NCBI GenBank assembly: GCA_026874595.1
Contig: CM049313.1
Location: forward strand, 19,981,508 to 20,045,507
From: Sipunculus nudus
Lineage: Eukaryota; Annelida; Sipuncula; Golfingiida; Sipunculidae
Direction of reading: 5' to 3'
Length of the DNA: 64,000 bases
The notes under the pieces were generated by a model. It had not been told where the DNA came from and did no database searches. It saw nothing but the letters and a program-made list of their open reading frames with translations. The position numbers were made by a program, and so were the translations under genes. Each line of letters starts with the position of its first letter. Position 1 is the first letter of the stretch. This document shows positions 13,417-25,140 of the stretch, piece by piece.

Positions 13417-13485
13417 TGTGTTGTAGCTAAGTGGATGGAGCAAACGACCGGCAATCGTAAGGTTAACGGTTCGATTCAAAACCAG
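13417..13485 (+). repeat. tRNA-derived sequence with A and B boxes
   Basis: An A box (TAGCTAAGTGG, 13424-13434) and a B-box-like sequence (GGTTCGATTCA, 13468-13478) are 33 bp apart, the spacing found in tRNA genes. A four-base-pair stem with a seven-base loop sits at the anticodon position. The T stem barely pairs, so it is not a functional tRNA gene. An 11-bp perfect inverted repeat (AAATACACAGA at 13396-13406, complement at 13498-13508) brackets it. Probably a SINE or LTR fragment derived from a tRNA. Confidence 0.55.
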
Positions 13486-13559
13486 TGAACTGACTTTTCT
13501 GTGTATTTATGTCCTCTTTATATATATATATATATATATATAAATGAAATGCTCACCTG

Positions 13560-16500
13560 ACCAGAGAGGTAAATTAAGAAGCTATTTCACTCAAGATGGT
13601 AGAAAATCACTATAACGAAGAGAAGAGACGCCCCATAGACAGTATCAGATAAATCACCGCAACTCGTGTTTTCAGCCTTTTCTTTTTTTACATGTGTAAC
13701 ATACAGCTATTATAAAGATATGCCAACGACAGCAGATGAAAACAATTAACCTTTCTGGCGCAGAAAATAAAAATTAATCAATCACGGAATGCATGAGGCT
13801 TAAAAAGCTGAGGTTTATCTTCCCGGGACACTGCTGTGTCCTTGTTTCTATCACAGCAGAAGGTCAGCACTTTAAACCCCGCAATCTCAATCACGTCCAG
13901 ACTCCTAAATCTTAGAGAGAATCGATTCAGGACGAATTGAAGAAATATGCGGATGGGGAATTTTCCGTGACCTCGTATTCTGTGTATCATCGTATTTTAA
14001 TCACAGATCGTTTGTCATTTTTTTTATAAAATGTTGATTGAAAACATATGCCTGGTTTTTTTCCTTGTAAGCCATTCATTTTAATTTTTTTTAATCAGAT
14101 AGTCATCGATATGCTTAGATGGTCTGGTGCTTTGACGTAATCCGTCAGGCCTTTAAAATGCGGTTTGTGTTTTCCATTCCTTGTCTTACCACTAAATCAT
14201 CGCAAGCGCTGTATATTTTTAATATATAAATATAATAATTAAAAAAAAACATGTAAACCGATGTTACTTCTTTGGAGCGCTATAGGTTTCATATGGAATA
14301 TCGAAGTCTTGTGCTCTTAAATTATTTCCCAAAACACGATGTAACTGTTTAATATTTATTGTAACTAGATGTTTTACATTTTCAATACTGTCTGTAATGG
14401 TGTAGTTATGCATGCATAAAATCAGTCACTCGCTTGGATCCCACATTCAACAGAAACGAATGAATTCCTACTTACCTAGTTCGGCATTAACTGCGCTTAG
14501 ATCCTCTAGAACGCAACCATCTGCAGCTTAAATTGAAGCGTAACTGTTAACCTCTCCAAGGGGCCTTTCTAACGCATCTATACGTTATGTTTCGTTTGAT
14601 TTACGTAACGAAATCCCGTACCTCAGGTTTCTTCGGGAAACTTTCTCTCAGGAGTAAGAGAGCTCGGTCCGCTGTACAAAGATTGGTGAGCAATTGATCC
14701 AGCTACACTTGGTGACGAGACAACCCCGGTCGACGTTACTCCCACCTGGCGCGGCTGCATGGAAATGACGCATCAATAATAATCTTAATTTGTATTTTAT
14801 CCCTTATGAAACAAGAAGAAAAATTAATTTGTCTTTAATTATTTTTTTTTTTTTGCTATTGTTGTAATCGTGGATCTAGCTGTAATTGATCGAACGCGCC
14901 TTGATTAATGCTGCCGTAAGCGTACAGCTCAGTTACAATCCAGGATATTGGAAATGCCGTGACTACTGCCAGTGTATACTGCATGGCTGATGTCGGTGAA
15001 CATAAATAAATATATTTTAAAACATGAGATGCATAGCATTCATGTAGACCGATCATGGGAAACATGATGGGGGTGGCGTTGAATTTGATGAGTGATTGAC
15101 ATGATAATGGAATCTTGTTATTAAAATGTGTGTTCACCATACATTTTATGGAATAACAATATACTACTAAACGTGGAACTACATTTCTGAAAGATGAAAG
15201 TTTCATGCTTCATATAGACCCATGTTTGACCCATATATAATTCATTGGTATCTCTATTTCTAAACACAAGTTCAAAGCAATCCTGCCATAACTTCAATAA
15301 ATCAAGAATATGAGACCGCATTCTTTAAACATGGTTCAGGGAATGTATGCATGGGACACGGTACATCAGTTTCAAAGTCTCATCAAGTATTACATACCTC
15401 TAGAAGCATATATACACGTCATTTCGGTGATTCTATACATAAGGATTAAGATATTTTATACCCACAAAGAGACGGATAAAACAAGCAAAAAAAGACAAAA
15501 CGACATTGATGAATAAATACCGTGGTTGCCATTTTCGTGAGGGTTTTAAAAACAGGAATTATTGCAAAATAAAGCCTTCCTTCGAGGTCCCAACGTAGAA
15601 GACAAGGCTGAGTATTAAAAGGTTGACATTATAAAAAATAGATCTTGTATTTTCAAAGGTTGATATTTTAAATGATGTAAGATCTTCCCGATTGTCTACC
15701 ATTAACGAACAATTTTTTTGTTTATAAGTTTTTATGCACATATAATTAATTGACATAATAATGGTTATACTCTGTATACAGGTCTTTTCTATTGTGAGAT
15801 CGCAAAATATGGAACCCTTGCGAAACTTGAACAATTTTAATCCAGAACATATATAATTTGTGACTTGACAGGCAGTGATCAGTTAATGAAGAACCATGTG
15901 AAGTGGTGTCAGATCCCCCACCTCAGATTACCGGGTGCATGTGTGTGTTTGGGGGGGGGGAGGGTAATCTTAAATCGATTTGAAACACCCATGGGCTAAC
16001 TCAAGGTCGATTTCAAATTATCCCCTACGATTTCAGATTTTCCTTTCGAAACAGCTGTTTCTATATGTTTGTTTACTTTAAATTCAAATAATTTCTGTTC
16101 TCTTATTTTCCAAAATAGTTTGAGTCTTTGCAGATATATTTGCAATAGTGAATATTTTAGTCAATATGAGTCATTATAAATATAGCAACATAAATAACAC
16201 TTTTTGGCAACTTTATTTTCAAGAGATTCATTCCATCTTTTTAAATCTCGTATCTTTCACATGTTTTATTGAAATAATAGATCGTAAATAAAAAGCATAA
16301 AAATGGAATAAAAAGTGTAATTTCAAAGAGGTAATAACCGAGCGGGGGTACCCTGAAATAAGGTACATACTTCCCCGGGGTAATCTGAATTCGATTTCAC
16401 ATTATCGGCGGGGGGGGGGGGGGGGTTAACCATAAATGGGAAGTAAGACCTTAACACGGGAGAGCATAGGGAGAGCGCATATCTCCGCCAGCACTCAGTT

Positions 16501-18356
16501 ATTATTTATATCAACAAGAATTTCATAAAATTCTTTTATTCCTCAAAACGATTCTCGGTAGAGTCGGGGATCCCCTCAAGTCACTTAAAACAAATCCTGA
16601 AAATCAATGATAAATATCCATTCTACCTTCAGTGGAATAACTATTATATCAAAACGCGATAGTGTACAAGCGGCAAAAAAAAAATCGATGTGCCACAGTA
16701 AAAAAAATAGAGAGAAGTTTTAAGCAAGTATATCAACACAGAAGCCCCTTTTTTATAATCTCGCTCATATTTGGATGAACCCACCTTGAAATTATTTTTT
16801 TTTTTCAATAGATTTCAAATCTGTTTTGCACATGCATGCATACACATGAAATCACATAATATGAATACTCTTTCCCACATTTATTACTAATATGATTTTT
16901 TTTCATATTGTGAAACAGTTATTGCCTCTTTGGTGCTGTATTTACAATTTTGAAACGAATAAATCTTCCTGTAGAGATCCATAGACCCAAGCCTGTCCTA
17001 CAGTTATTTCACCAGCAAAATTGTGAGATAATTAATCTGTACCCAAAATATGAAACAATATTCTAAACACGCGAAAATGGATCTCCTCATGTAAGAAACA
17101 ACGGACCATCACTTGCAGGATTTAATGAACACTCGATGCCTGTATAAGCATTAGACGCAGTATCAGTCTCTGTATGTACAGAGGCGGAGAGTACTTTAAG
17201 GGGCCTGATCACCCATACAGCATGTTGAATTAACACGACAAAATAGCTTCATCCCTTTAAAATATATTTCTCCTGCAAAAAAATGTTGCCCTGAAACAAT
17301 TTGCTCACTCCTAGATCCTGTTAACGAGTGTTAAAAACAATGCACCGGGCGTGATCACAGGTGTCAACAAAAACACAGCACCTGTATCGCTCGGTCACAA
17401 CACGGGTCAATCAGGAGATTCCCTGACTGACTTGGCCTAAAAATGTAATACATGCTCCCCCGGCTGAAACATCACCTGTTGCGGTTGCCAATTGGACCTC
17501 TGGTCACGCGGCCTTTTTAAGGAAAGCAGACACACGTGGACTGTGTTAACAAACACGCAGAGCCATAAAAAGGTATTTAAAAGCCTTATGCGAGGTACTG
17601 AGCCTGTGTGCTCGGATGGTTCTGCAGGGAAGCTTTTGTATAAAGCAAAAGTGAACTGATAGTGTGCAAGAATAAGTGTACTATTGCTCCTGATTATGTC
17701 CCTTTATTTCTTTCTGTAGGTGCCCTGTAAGTAATCCAAGGAATATATAACTGTCCCTCTTTTGACAAAATAAACAAACAAAATAAACAAACCCATTAAA
17801 TACGGCACCTCTCGTGTTTTGTTGCTCAAATAGGATCAATAAACATAATTATAAAAGTGCACAGTTACGAAGCTATGAAAACAAGTTTGTAACAAGAAAT
17901 GGCATGTTGATGTAAGGTCGAGGTCACAACGGAGCAGTCGATTTTCAAAGTCCCTCGTCTGATTGGCTGTCAGGTTTCAAGCACATTCATCATGGAAATC
18001 TAGGCATAAGATTGACTGCTTTGTCCCTAAAACAGTGCCATCTTGTGCCAACATCGGAAGGTACAGGCAAAATAATGTCTTGTCTTAAATAATTAGAATT
18101 GTAGACCCACGTTTGTTTATCATAAACCAATTGATAGAAATTCCCTGTCCCCATACGCTTGCCGTTATATTTTATAAAGTGCTTGTAAGCGTGGCTGAGA
18201 ATGAGGTTTACTGTATCAGCTTTAAAAGCATATCCACACGGATTTTTTTATTCAATCAATGTTTTAGATTTTTCGTACACCGACAAGAACACAGATAAAA
18301 CTATAGTGCATAATATACCGAACATTTAGGAATATTCATTGATGAATCGAGATCAT
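13560..18356. other. Unassigned intergenic sequence
   Basis: No gene recognised. It includes homopolymer G runs near 15950 and 16410 and several short AT-rich repeats. Opposed short frames near 14856-15516 show no domain. Confidence 0.5.
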
Positions 18357-18465
18357 TCGCCGGATCCACACCAAGATCTAATCAATCCTCCACTGGGCCA
18401 TTCCCGATATGTCCTGAAAATCTTCATAAGATTCCGTGCATAAACGGGATGAATGCATGCATATC
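18357..18465 (-). repeat. Dispersed repeat family A, copy 2 (partial)
   Basis: Matches the distal half of the copy at 1493-1682 in the same orientation (GGATCCACACCAAGATCTAA-like start, then CCCATTCCCGA). The hairpin end of the family is missing or diverged. Confidence 0.6.
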
Positions 18466-21091
18466 ACGGCTGGTGCAACAAAGACGGCAAATAAACATGG
18501 ATGAATACATCACCTCCGTCTGTGGACTAGCCCTTTGATCGTGATCTCTTTGTGTTTGAATATAATTTTGTGATTTGAGAAACAGTGAACAGTAATGAAT
18601 GAAGAAGCGTGGCGTGCATTTCATGCGGCTTCAAGGATGCAACGCACCTGCTTGGCGGGAAGATCAGATTACGGGTAAAACAGGGTCTTTTTCATGCAGC
18701 ACATTCGTTAATCTCATTATTATTTAAGGTTCTCAGACGTAAAATCATTTAAAAAGTCACTCTAAAGCGCCAAATTGAAGCATCACAGATGTTTATCTTT
18801 ATTACCCATTTTTTACCAAGACGGCAATCCTGCTCCGGGGAAGCCTGTTAATAGCTGATCCTGGTCTAACTATATAAGGGGGCCCGAAGGAAAAGAGGGC
18901 GCTCAAGAACCGTAGTTCAGAAATTAAGAGCCCCCGTACTAGGCGCTCCTTTTGCAACGATAAAGATATTATCTAAGTGAATGTTTAACTATTAGGCCCA
19001 AACATTGTAGGAGATATTCAGAGGAGTTAGAAATAAAAAGCTTAGGTCTATAAATATTTAACTGATGCAAGGCCAAACCCAAGTTCGCTTGACAGGTTTG
19101 CTAGCTTAGTGGATGTGGTGTTAGTATCTTTCTACATAGGATTTAGTAGGTTTACGTCTAGAAAGGAATTAATTTTGGTTATTGTATGCTTGTGTTCATT
19201 TGTTAAGATTTGTTTTGAGTTTATATGGTTTATCCTGTTGCAAGTGTTGACAGATTGTTCTATAATATTTAACAGTCGGTAAGTTTGTGCGTGTTCTTAG
19301 CTCTGATGTTTGAGTTATCCTACTAACTCTTAAGCTTGCGCTGAGGTTTTTTTTTTAACTTCTAGTTATATAAGTGTGTTAGAGCCGCACCTAAGAAAGC
19401 TATGTGCCTATATAGCGAATTCATATTTTATATAGGTATGTAGCTGTCCCTAGTATAGTTCCGTCCTCCTTATAGCACACAGCTTTTGGAGCATCAATCC
19501 TACTCCACATTCGTTGACTGAAGCCCCTGGCCTTTTCTTCAAGAATTAAAATTTTATCAGCAAGTCAACTAGTGTCCGGCATAATATAGTCTGCGCTGAA
19601 AATCTCGATGAGTCACAAATATATTTGTGTTTGACAAATCCTCGTGTCCGACGACAAAAAAAAAGACTTGACCAGGCCATACATTCGACATGTCAGTGCA
19701 GCTACCACGTGTGAAAAAGCTTCCGATATAACCGAGCATATTGGTATATCTCCATGCCCGTTTCTTGAAATTACTGACCGCTTACTGCTTACATGCATGT
19801 CTCCCTCGGGGTACGTGAACGACAGCCGAGTCGGGCGAGACATAGGAAATTATGGCAGTTACCATAGACATGGGATCGGCACTTTTGTTATACAATCACA
19901 TGTTTTATTTTGATTTTAAACCTCAATGGTATTCGGAATACCTACTATAATAATAGCGTTACAATGAACTATGCATGGCAGTGGTCTGTATCGCTTAGAT
20001 CAGGAATTGAGGTAGGCCCTCTGAGTCAAATATTAATGCCTAGCGGGTCGTGTACTCACAGTTACAAATCAATCAGTCGGATGCTTCGAGAATTACTCTG
20101 AATGCAATTATTTAAAGAACTGAGCCGTCATTATTTTAATTAATGATCTCAGATTACATAATTTTTTAAGACCTTTAACAACTGTTAACTAAAAATGATG
20201 TGGGTCAGAAAGGGTCGTTAATGGGACACCGCCGCTAAAGTAAATCAAAGATGGGTGCCTGTCGGCCATCAGGAATTTCTGACGGGACCTAACTCCCATA
20301 ACTAATCATGTGGACCAGCACAAAAAAATACACATCAGTAACTGCACCGGCCCTTGAGGCAATGTGGCCCACAAAATTCCAAGTTGGCTATCTGACGACT
20401 ACATGAGATTTGGACAGGTCTAACATTAAACAGCACACTTCCTTTCATATCGATTGAACTTAAACCAGACAGTTCTTGAGATAATGCGCCCGAAAGAGCA
20501 GATAGATGAATAAATGGAAAACCAAATTACTATATTTCTTCCACCTCCGCGGAACCTTTTCAGAGTGAAGTGTTTGTGTACTGTTTATCCCTCATGTTGA
20601 AAAGTGAGGTACAACAGATAATAACTCACTTAATACTTCTGGTTACGCCAGCTTTTATTTTCCTAATTTTTATGTCTCGCTATAGAAACCCATATTTCTT
20701 GTAAGCTGATGTAGACTCTTTTGTATGCCGTGCGCGACCACAGTGTGTATTGAACCAACGTCTGTCGCTTGAAGATTAAATGGCAAGTCTTGATGTAGCG
20801 GCCAATAGAAGAAATTGGTGTCACTCCACGGTCATATCGTTTTTCGTATAATCGTGACGTACACTAAACATCGAACAAGGCGTTTTTTTTCAGTTAAAGA
20901 ACGCCCGCCGCTGCACTGCGTCTTGCAAATGTCAGATACATACAACAAAGGATCAAATGTAAATGTTCGGAAAAACTATTAGACATGTAAAACTTGGGAG
21001 TCTTGCAGAGTCAGCTTAGAAGCTGATTTTAGTCCCTCTACATTTATCAGATGCAAACATCTTAATTAAATTAGACCGCAGGTGTTCATAC
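18466..21091. other. Unassigned sequence 5' of the retrotransposon
   Basis: I see no match here to the 766-bp LTR found at the 3' end of the retrotransposon, so a full 5' LTR is not present upstream. No host gene is recognised; frames of up to 89 codons near 19613-20101 lack family features. Confidence 0.5.
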
Positions 21092-21246
21092 TGTTACGGG
21101 GTGACATAAAAGCGGACCAAACTGTCTCGCTAGTGAAGCAGGCTTTTATAGTGAAGCGGTTCGTGTGCCGGACTTGTGCGCCCCCACATGGGTTCGAATC
21201 CAAGATCGGCCTAGTATTTTACCCTGAACAATTTGTCTTCGTAACA
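21092..21246 (+). repeat. Short 5' LTR-like unit (155 bp)
   Basis: Starts TGTTACG and ends CGTAACA, a perfect 7-bp inverted pair with the TG...CA ends expected of an LTR. The primer-binding site begins three bases later. It holds an ATAAAAG TATA-like box (21106-21112) and a tRNA-like region with both Pol III boxes. It is far shorter than, and unrelated to, the 766-bp LTR at 25770-26535. A diverged copy lies at 46011-46229. Size and layout resemble TRIM-type LTRs. Confidence 0.65.
21149..21201 (+). promoter_or_regulatory. Internal Pol III promoter (A and B boxes)
   Basis: TAGTGAAGCGG at 21149-21159 fits the A-box consensus and GGTTCGAATCC at 21191-21201 fits the B-box consensus. The 31-bp gap is normal for a tRNA gene. 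An overlapping A-box-like match also lies at 21131-21141. The T stem pairs partly (TGG with CCA) and the acceptor stem only about three base pairs, so this is tRNA-derived rather than a tRNA gene. Confidence 0.65.
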
Positions 21247-21249
21247 AAA

Positions 21250-21267
21250 TGGGGGCTCGTCCGGGAT
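21250..21267 (+). other. Primer-binding site, tRNA-Pro
   Basis: TGGGGGCTCGTCCGGGAT, 18 bases, is the classic primer-binding site complementary to the 3' end of tRNA-Pro, as in murine gammaretroviruses. It sits three bases after the LTR-like end and 144 bp before the gag start codon, where reverse transcription would be primed. Confidence 0.9.
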
Positions 21268-21411
21268 GCTTAATAGATTTGGAATTTTATTAGGCCTTGA
21301 CCTGGACACATTGTTTTATCATACATTGTTTACAAGATTACATACTGTTTACAATACATTGTTTACAGGATTTATCTCAGTGTTTTTTTTTTATTGTTTT
21401 AACATCTTAAC

Positions 21412-22558
21412 ATGGGAGATTTCAAACCTGAGACATTTGTTGACGATCCCGACCCTGATCAACTTGGACAGTTGACAAAAGAACAGTTGTTGCGTTTGGG
21501 ACCACTTAGGGTTAAGTGTGAAAAAGGCTTTAAGAAAGCCTGATATCATTGCTAAAATCATGCAAGATCTAGTTAGAAAAGGTTTAATTGAAGAGAGTGA
21601 AGTTGACACATCAAAAAATGACAGCCTTGCTATGCAATTAAAAATTTGGAATGGCAACATGAGCTAGCATTAAAAGAAAGGAAGAACGGTTAGAAAGAGA
21701 AAGACTAGAAAAAGAAATAGAAAGAGACAGACTGGAAAAAGAAAAAGAAATCGAGTTAAAACGACTGGAGTTAGAAAGACTACACATAGTCTACGTGCAG
21801 CCCCAACTCACATTTTTGATGTTACTAAAAACATTAGACTTGTCCAACCTTTTCAAGAAAAAGAGGTTGATAAATATTTCTTACACTGTGAGAAGGTAGC
21901 TGAAAATTTAAAATGGCCTAAGGAAAATTGGACTATGCTGTTACAAAGTCTATTGACTGGCAAGGCCAGAGAAATTTATACAGAGCTTTCGGTAGAAGCT
22001 GATGCTGACTATGACTTGGTAAAAAGGTTAATCCTAAAATGTTATGAGTTCGTTTCGGAGGCTTACCGCAAGAAATTCAGATATTGGGAAAAGCGCAAAG
22101 AACAGACCTTCGTCGAATTCGCTAGGACAAAAGAGCAGTTGTTTGATCCCTGGTGTAGTTCTAAAAATGTAATAAAAGATTATGAAAATTTGCGCCAGTT
22201 GATTTTGATTGAAGAATTTAAGCGCTGCATTAACGCAGATGTTAAAACTTTTCTTTTTGAGAAAAGTCCTGAAACGCTTGACATTGCTGCTCAATTAGCT
22301 GATGATTATTCATCAACACACAAAATGTCCTTTACTAGCAAATCAAACCAGTCATTCACAAACAAGAATGTAAATCAGTATGGTCAAAAGAAGTTTAAAG
22401 CGCAGTCACCCAGTACTAGTAGTCCTGATAGTTCAGCAAAGTCCATTACTACACCTCAGCCCAAGTTCTCTGTGTTCAAGTCCAACAAAGACCAGTCATT
22501 TTCAAAGAAAATCTGTAATTACTGCAAGAAGGAAGGTCATGTAATATCTGACTTCTAG
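21412..22558 (+). pseudogene. gag, broken
   Basis: The start codon at 21412 opens an N-terminal region (MGDFKPETFVDD...) that ends at a stop near 21541; the matching protein continues in another frame. A charged, Lys/Glu/Arg-rich coiled-coil segment follows (about 21676-21785). From about 21810 the frame runs open to 22558 and encodes a SCAN-like capsid region (LTGKAREIY, EAYRKKFR) typical of Gmr1-type elements. A CCHC zinc knuckle lies at the end: Cys at 22514 and 22523 and His at 22538 are present, but the fourth Cys is Phe (22553-22555) and a stop follows at once. At least two frame breaks make it non-functional. Gag would normally assemble the particle and package the RNA. Confidence 0.85.
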
Positions 22559-22993
22559 AAACTTGCGAATAAACCAAATAGCAAACCCCATGGTTTTGTT
22601 TCAAAATCTATGCAAAGCATAGTACAAGAGCCAGGCTGTTTTCATGTAAATAAGGGGAGAAACTCCTTTATTGACTCCAATAAAGAGTTTGATACAACGG
22701 AGGCCCAAGTGCCGTCTGAATTCAAAGAAGAATCCGTAGCTTACGGGGTAAACCTCAGTTGATTCCTGCGAGGAATTAAATAGGGCTAGGTCCTTTCAAG
22801 ACTCCTGCAAGGAGTATCCTTTAAATAAGGCTAAGTCCTTTTATGACTCTTGCGAGAGTATTGCAAATGAGGCCAGGCCTCTTATAACAAACAGAAGTTT
22901 GTTTCTGCTGAGAAAAATTCCACTGTTGACTCTCATGAGAAGTTTGATGATAAAAAGGATGTAGATTCCTTAATTAGCTCTGAAAAAGAGTTT
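22559..22993 (+). pseudogene. gag-protease linker with internal repeats
   Basis: The stretch between the zinc knuckle and protease keeps protein-like text in shifting frames. At about 22758-22885 a unit of roughly 50 bp occurs three times (GACTCCTGCAAGGAG, GACTCTTGCGAGAG variants), encoding repeated DSC-E and ARSF/AKSF-like motifs. This region is normally an unstructured, variable linker. It is interrupted by stops. Confidence 0.6.
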
Positions 22994-23491
22994 ATGACTG
23001 ACACTGTCAATGTCAGTTCTTTGTTTGATGAAGCTGAGGTAGTAGATTCCTCTCCTGACTCTGAAATGGAGTTATTTGAGTCATTCATACATGATGCTTT
23101 TGTATCACTTTCAAGTGATTTTTCAGATTCTACCCCTATTAGAATTTTGAGGGACACTGGCTCAGGCCAGACTCTTATGTTAGCAAACACTTTGCCATTT
23201 TCTAATAGGTCCTTTACTGGTGCACATGCACTTGTCAATGGTGTGTTTTCGGACAGGCACACTTCAGTTCCGCTTCACAGTATCCATTTAAAGTCAGATT
23301 TGATTTCTGGGAATATTACTGTGGGCATAAGAACTACTTTACCCTTTAAGGGAATTAATTTGCTACTAGGCAATGATGTTGCAGGTGACAAAGTACAGCC
23401 TGTACCGATAGTGACAGAAAAGCCGTCACTTGATCAGGACACTGATCCGGAAAATCAGGAATTCATGGTTTGTATCCTTCATGTGCTGTAA
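22994..23491 (+). pseudogene. Aspartic protease domain
   Basis: An open frame of 165 codons. The catalytic motif appears as LRDTGSGQTL near residues 52-61 (DTG, the retropepsin active site). Downstream, VPLHSIHLKSDL and LLLGNDVAGDKV match the protease region of Gmr1-type polyproteins. The role is cleavage of the Gag-Pol polyprotein. This domain looks intact, but the polyprotein around it is broken: the frame has no link to gag and ends at 23491 with the next segment in a different frame. Confidence 0.85.
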
Positions 23492-24165
23492 CTAGATCTA
23501 TAGCCAAGAGAAACACACATGAGGATAATGGTCCAGATAATAACGCTCTGGCAGTCACTAGTGACTCGTCTTATGACTCGCCCGTACAGGATGCAGCATT
23601 CTCAAGGTCAGAACTTATCGCGGTGGAGCATAAGGACCCTGATATTTCATGTTTGTTTCCCAGGGCAGTTTCTAAAGATGAACTGTCACAGAACCCAGTT
23701 TGTTTCTATGTTAACAATGGAGTGCTTATGCGTAAATGGCGGCCACCTGATGTATGCGCTGATGATGAGTAGGCCATCAAACATCAAATAGTAATGCCCA
23801 AAATCTTTCGCGATGAAATTCTAAGCATGGCACATGAGGCTCCTTTGTCTGGCCATTTAGGTATAAATAACACTTAACAGAATGTTAGTACACACTTCTA
23901 TTGGCCTAACCTCAGGAAAGATGTTGTACATTATTGAAAATCATGCAATACATGCCAGATGGTAGGCAAGCCCAATCAGAATCCTCCTAAGGCCCCACTT
24001 AGGCCTATTCCTGCTTTCGAGGAACTATTCAGTAGGATTATTGTTGATTGTGTTGGACCACTGTCCAAAACAAAATCTGGACATGAATACTTGCTGACAA
24101 TTATGTGCGCATCTACCAGGTTCCCTTTAAAGCTAAAGTGTCGTCAAAGCTCTGACCCTGACCCA
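23470..24165 (+). pseudogene. Integrase, truncated, upstream of RT
   Basis: After a linker frame (23470-23772), the HHCC zinc-binding domain is visible with His codons at 23833 and 23854 and Cys codons at 23944 and 23953, followed by the first catalytic Asp (IVDCVGPL, codon 24046). In-frame stops occur near 23875 and 23935. The text resembling integrase ends at about 24150 and passes straight into the sequence that precedes reverse transcriptase. The second catalytic Asp, the Glu and the C-terminal domain are therefore missing by internal deletion. The family role is insertion of the cDNA into host DNA. Confidence 0.85.
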
Positions 24166-24199
24166 GTTAAGGTCGATACTGATTGTAGGTGTGATGTAG

Positions 24200-25140
24200 A
24201 CATTCAGTGTGGTACAGTACCATTAAAAACTCAGACGTGCTTAACAACCTGGATGCCAAACTGTCACACCTTACCGCACAACAACAACAAAACCTCAAGA
24301 ACCTGCTGCGGAATTATGAGCATTTGTTTAGTGACGTTTCAACGCGAACTAACATGTTGTGCCATGCGTCGATGATGGCGAGGCAAGCGCAATCAAGCAG
24401 CATCCTTATAGACTGAATCCAGAAAAGCAAAAGTATCTACAGGATGAGATTCAATATTTGCTGGACATTGATTTATTGAACCTTGTAACAGTAACTGGTG
24501 TTCACCATGTATTCTTGTGCCAAAACCTCATGGAAGTTACAGTATGTGCACAGATTATCAAAAAACTGAACTCTGTCACCAAGACTGACACGTTCCCGAT
24601 TCCGAGGATCGATGATTGTATTGATAGAGTTGGTAGCTCTAGATACGTTTCTAACTGTGACTTGCTGTATAAGGATTCCCGCTAACAGAACGAGCGAAAG
24701 AAGTGTCCGCATTTGTGACGCCGCAAGGACTGTACCAGTATAAAGTTATGTCTTTTGGCATGAAGAACTCGCCAGCAACGTTCCAGCGCCTCATCCATAT
24801 GGTAGTCAAGGACATTCAGGGCTGCGACGCATATATTGATGACCTCACCGTGTATAGCGACACCTAGGAGAAACATCTGCAAATTCTTCGCGACCTCTTC
24901 GAAAGACACGCGTCTGACCATCAACTTAGTAAAATCCTAGTTTTGTCATGCACAAGTAACATTTTGGGTCATATTGTAGGGCAGGGTCAAGTGAAAACCT
25001 TGTTGATGCTAAAATAAGAGCTATTTCTGCATTTCCTAGACCAGAAAACAAAAAGCAAATAATGCGTTTTCTTGGTATGGTTGGATACTACAGGAAGTTT
25101 TGTCCAAATTTTTCTGCTGTAGCTGAACCTTTGACTAATT
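24200..25140 (+). pseudogene. Reverse transcriptase, broken
   Basis: The N-terminal palm text (PEKQKYLQDEIQYLL, then DTFPIPRIDDCID) and the FGMKNSPATFQRL motif are readable. The catalytic YIDD lies at 24832-24843, within AYIDDLTVYSD. Several frameshifts, a stop at about 24683 and another at 24865 separate these blocks, and the conserved text is spread over all three frames. It lies downstream of integrase, unlike most Ty3/Gypsy elements. Confidence 0.9.

Noticed and set aside
19613-20101. Overlapping frames on both strands as a small gene
   Set aside because: Opposed frames over the same DNA with no motif; no reason to prefer either strand.
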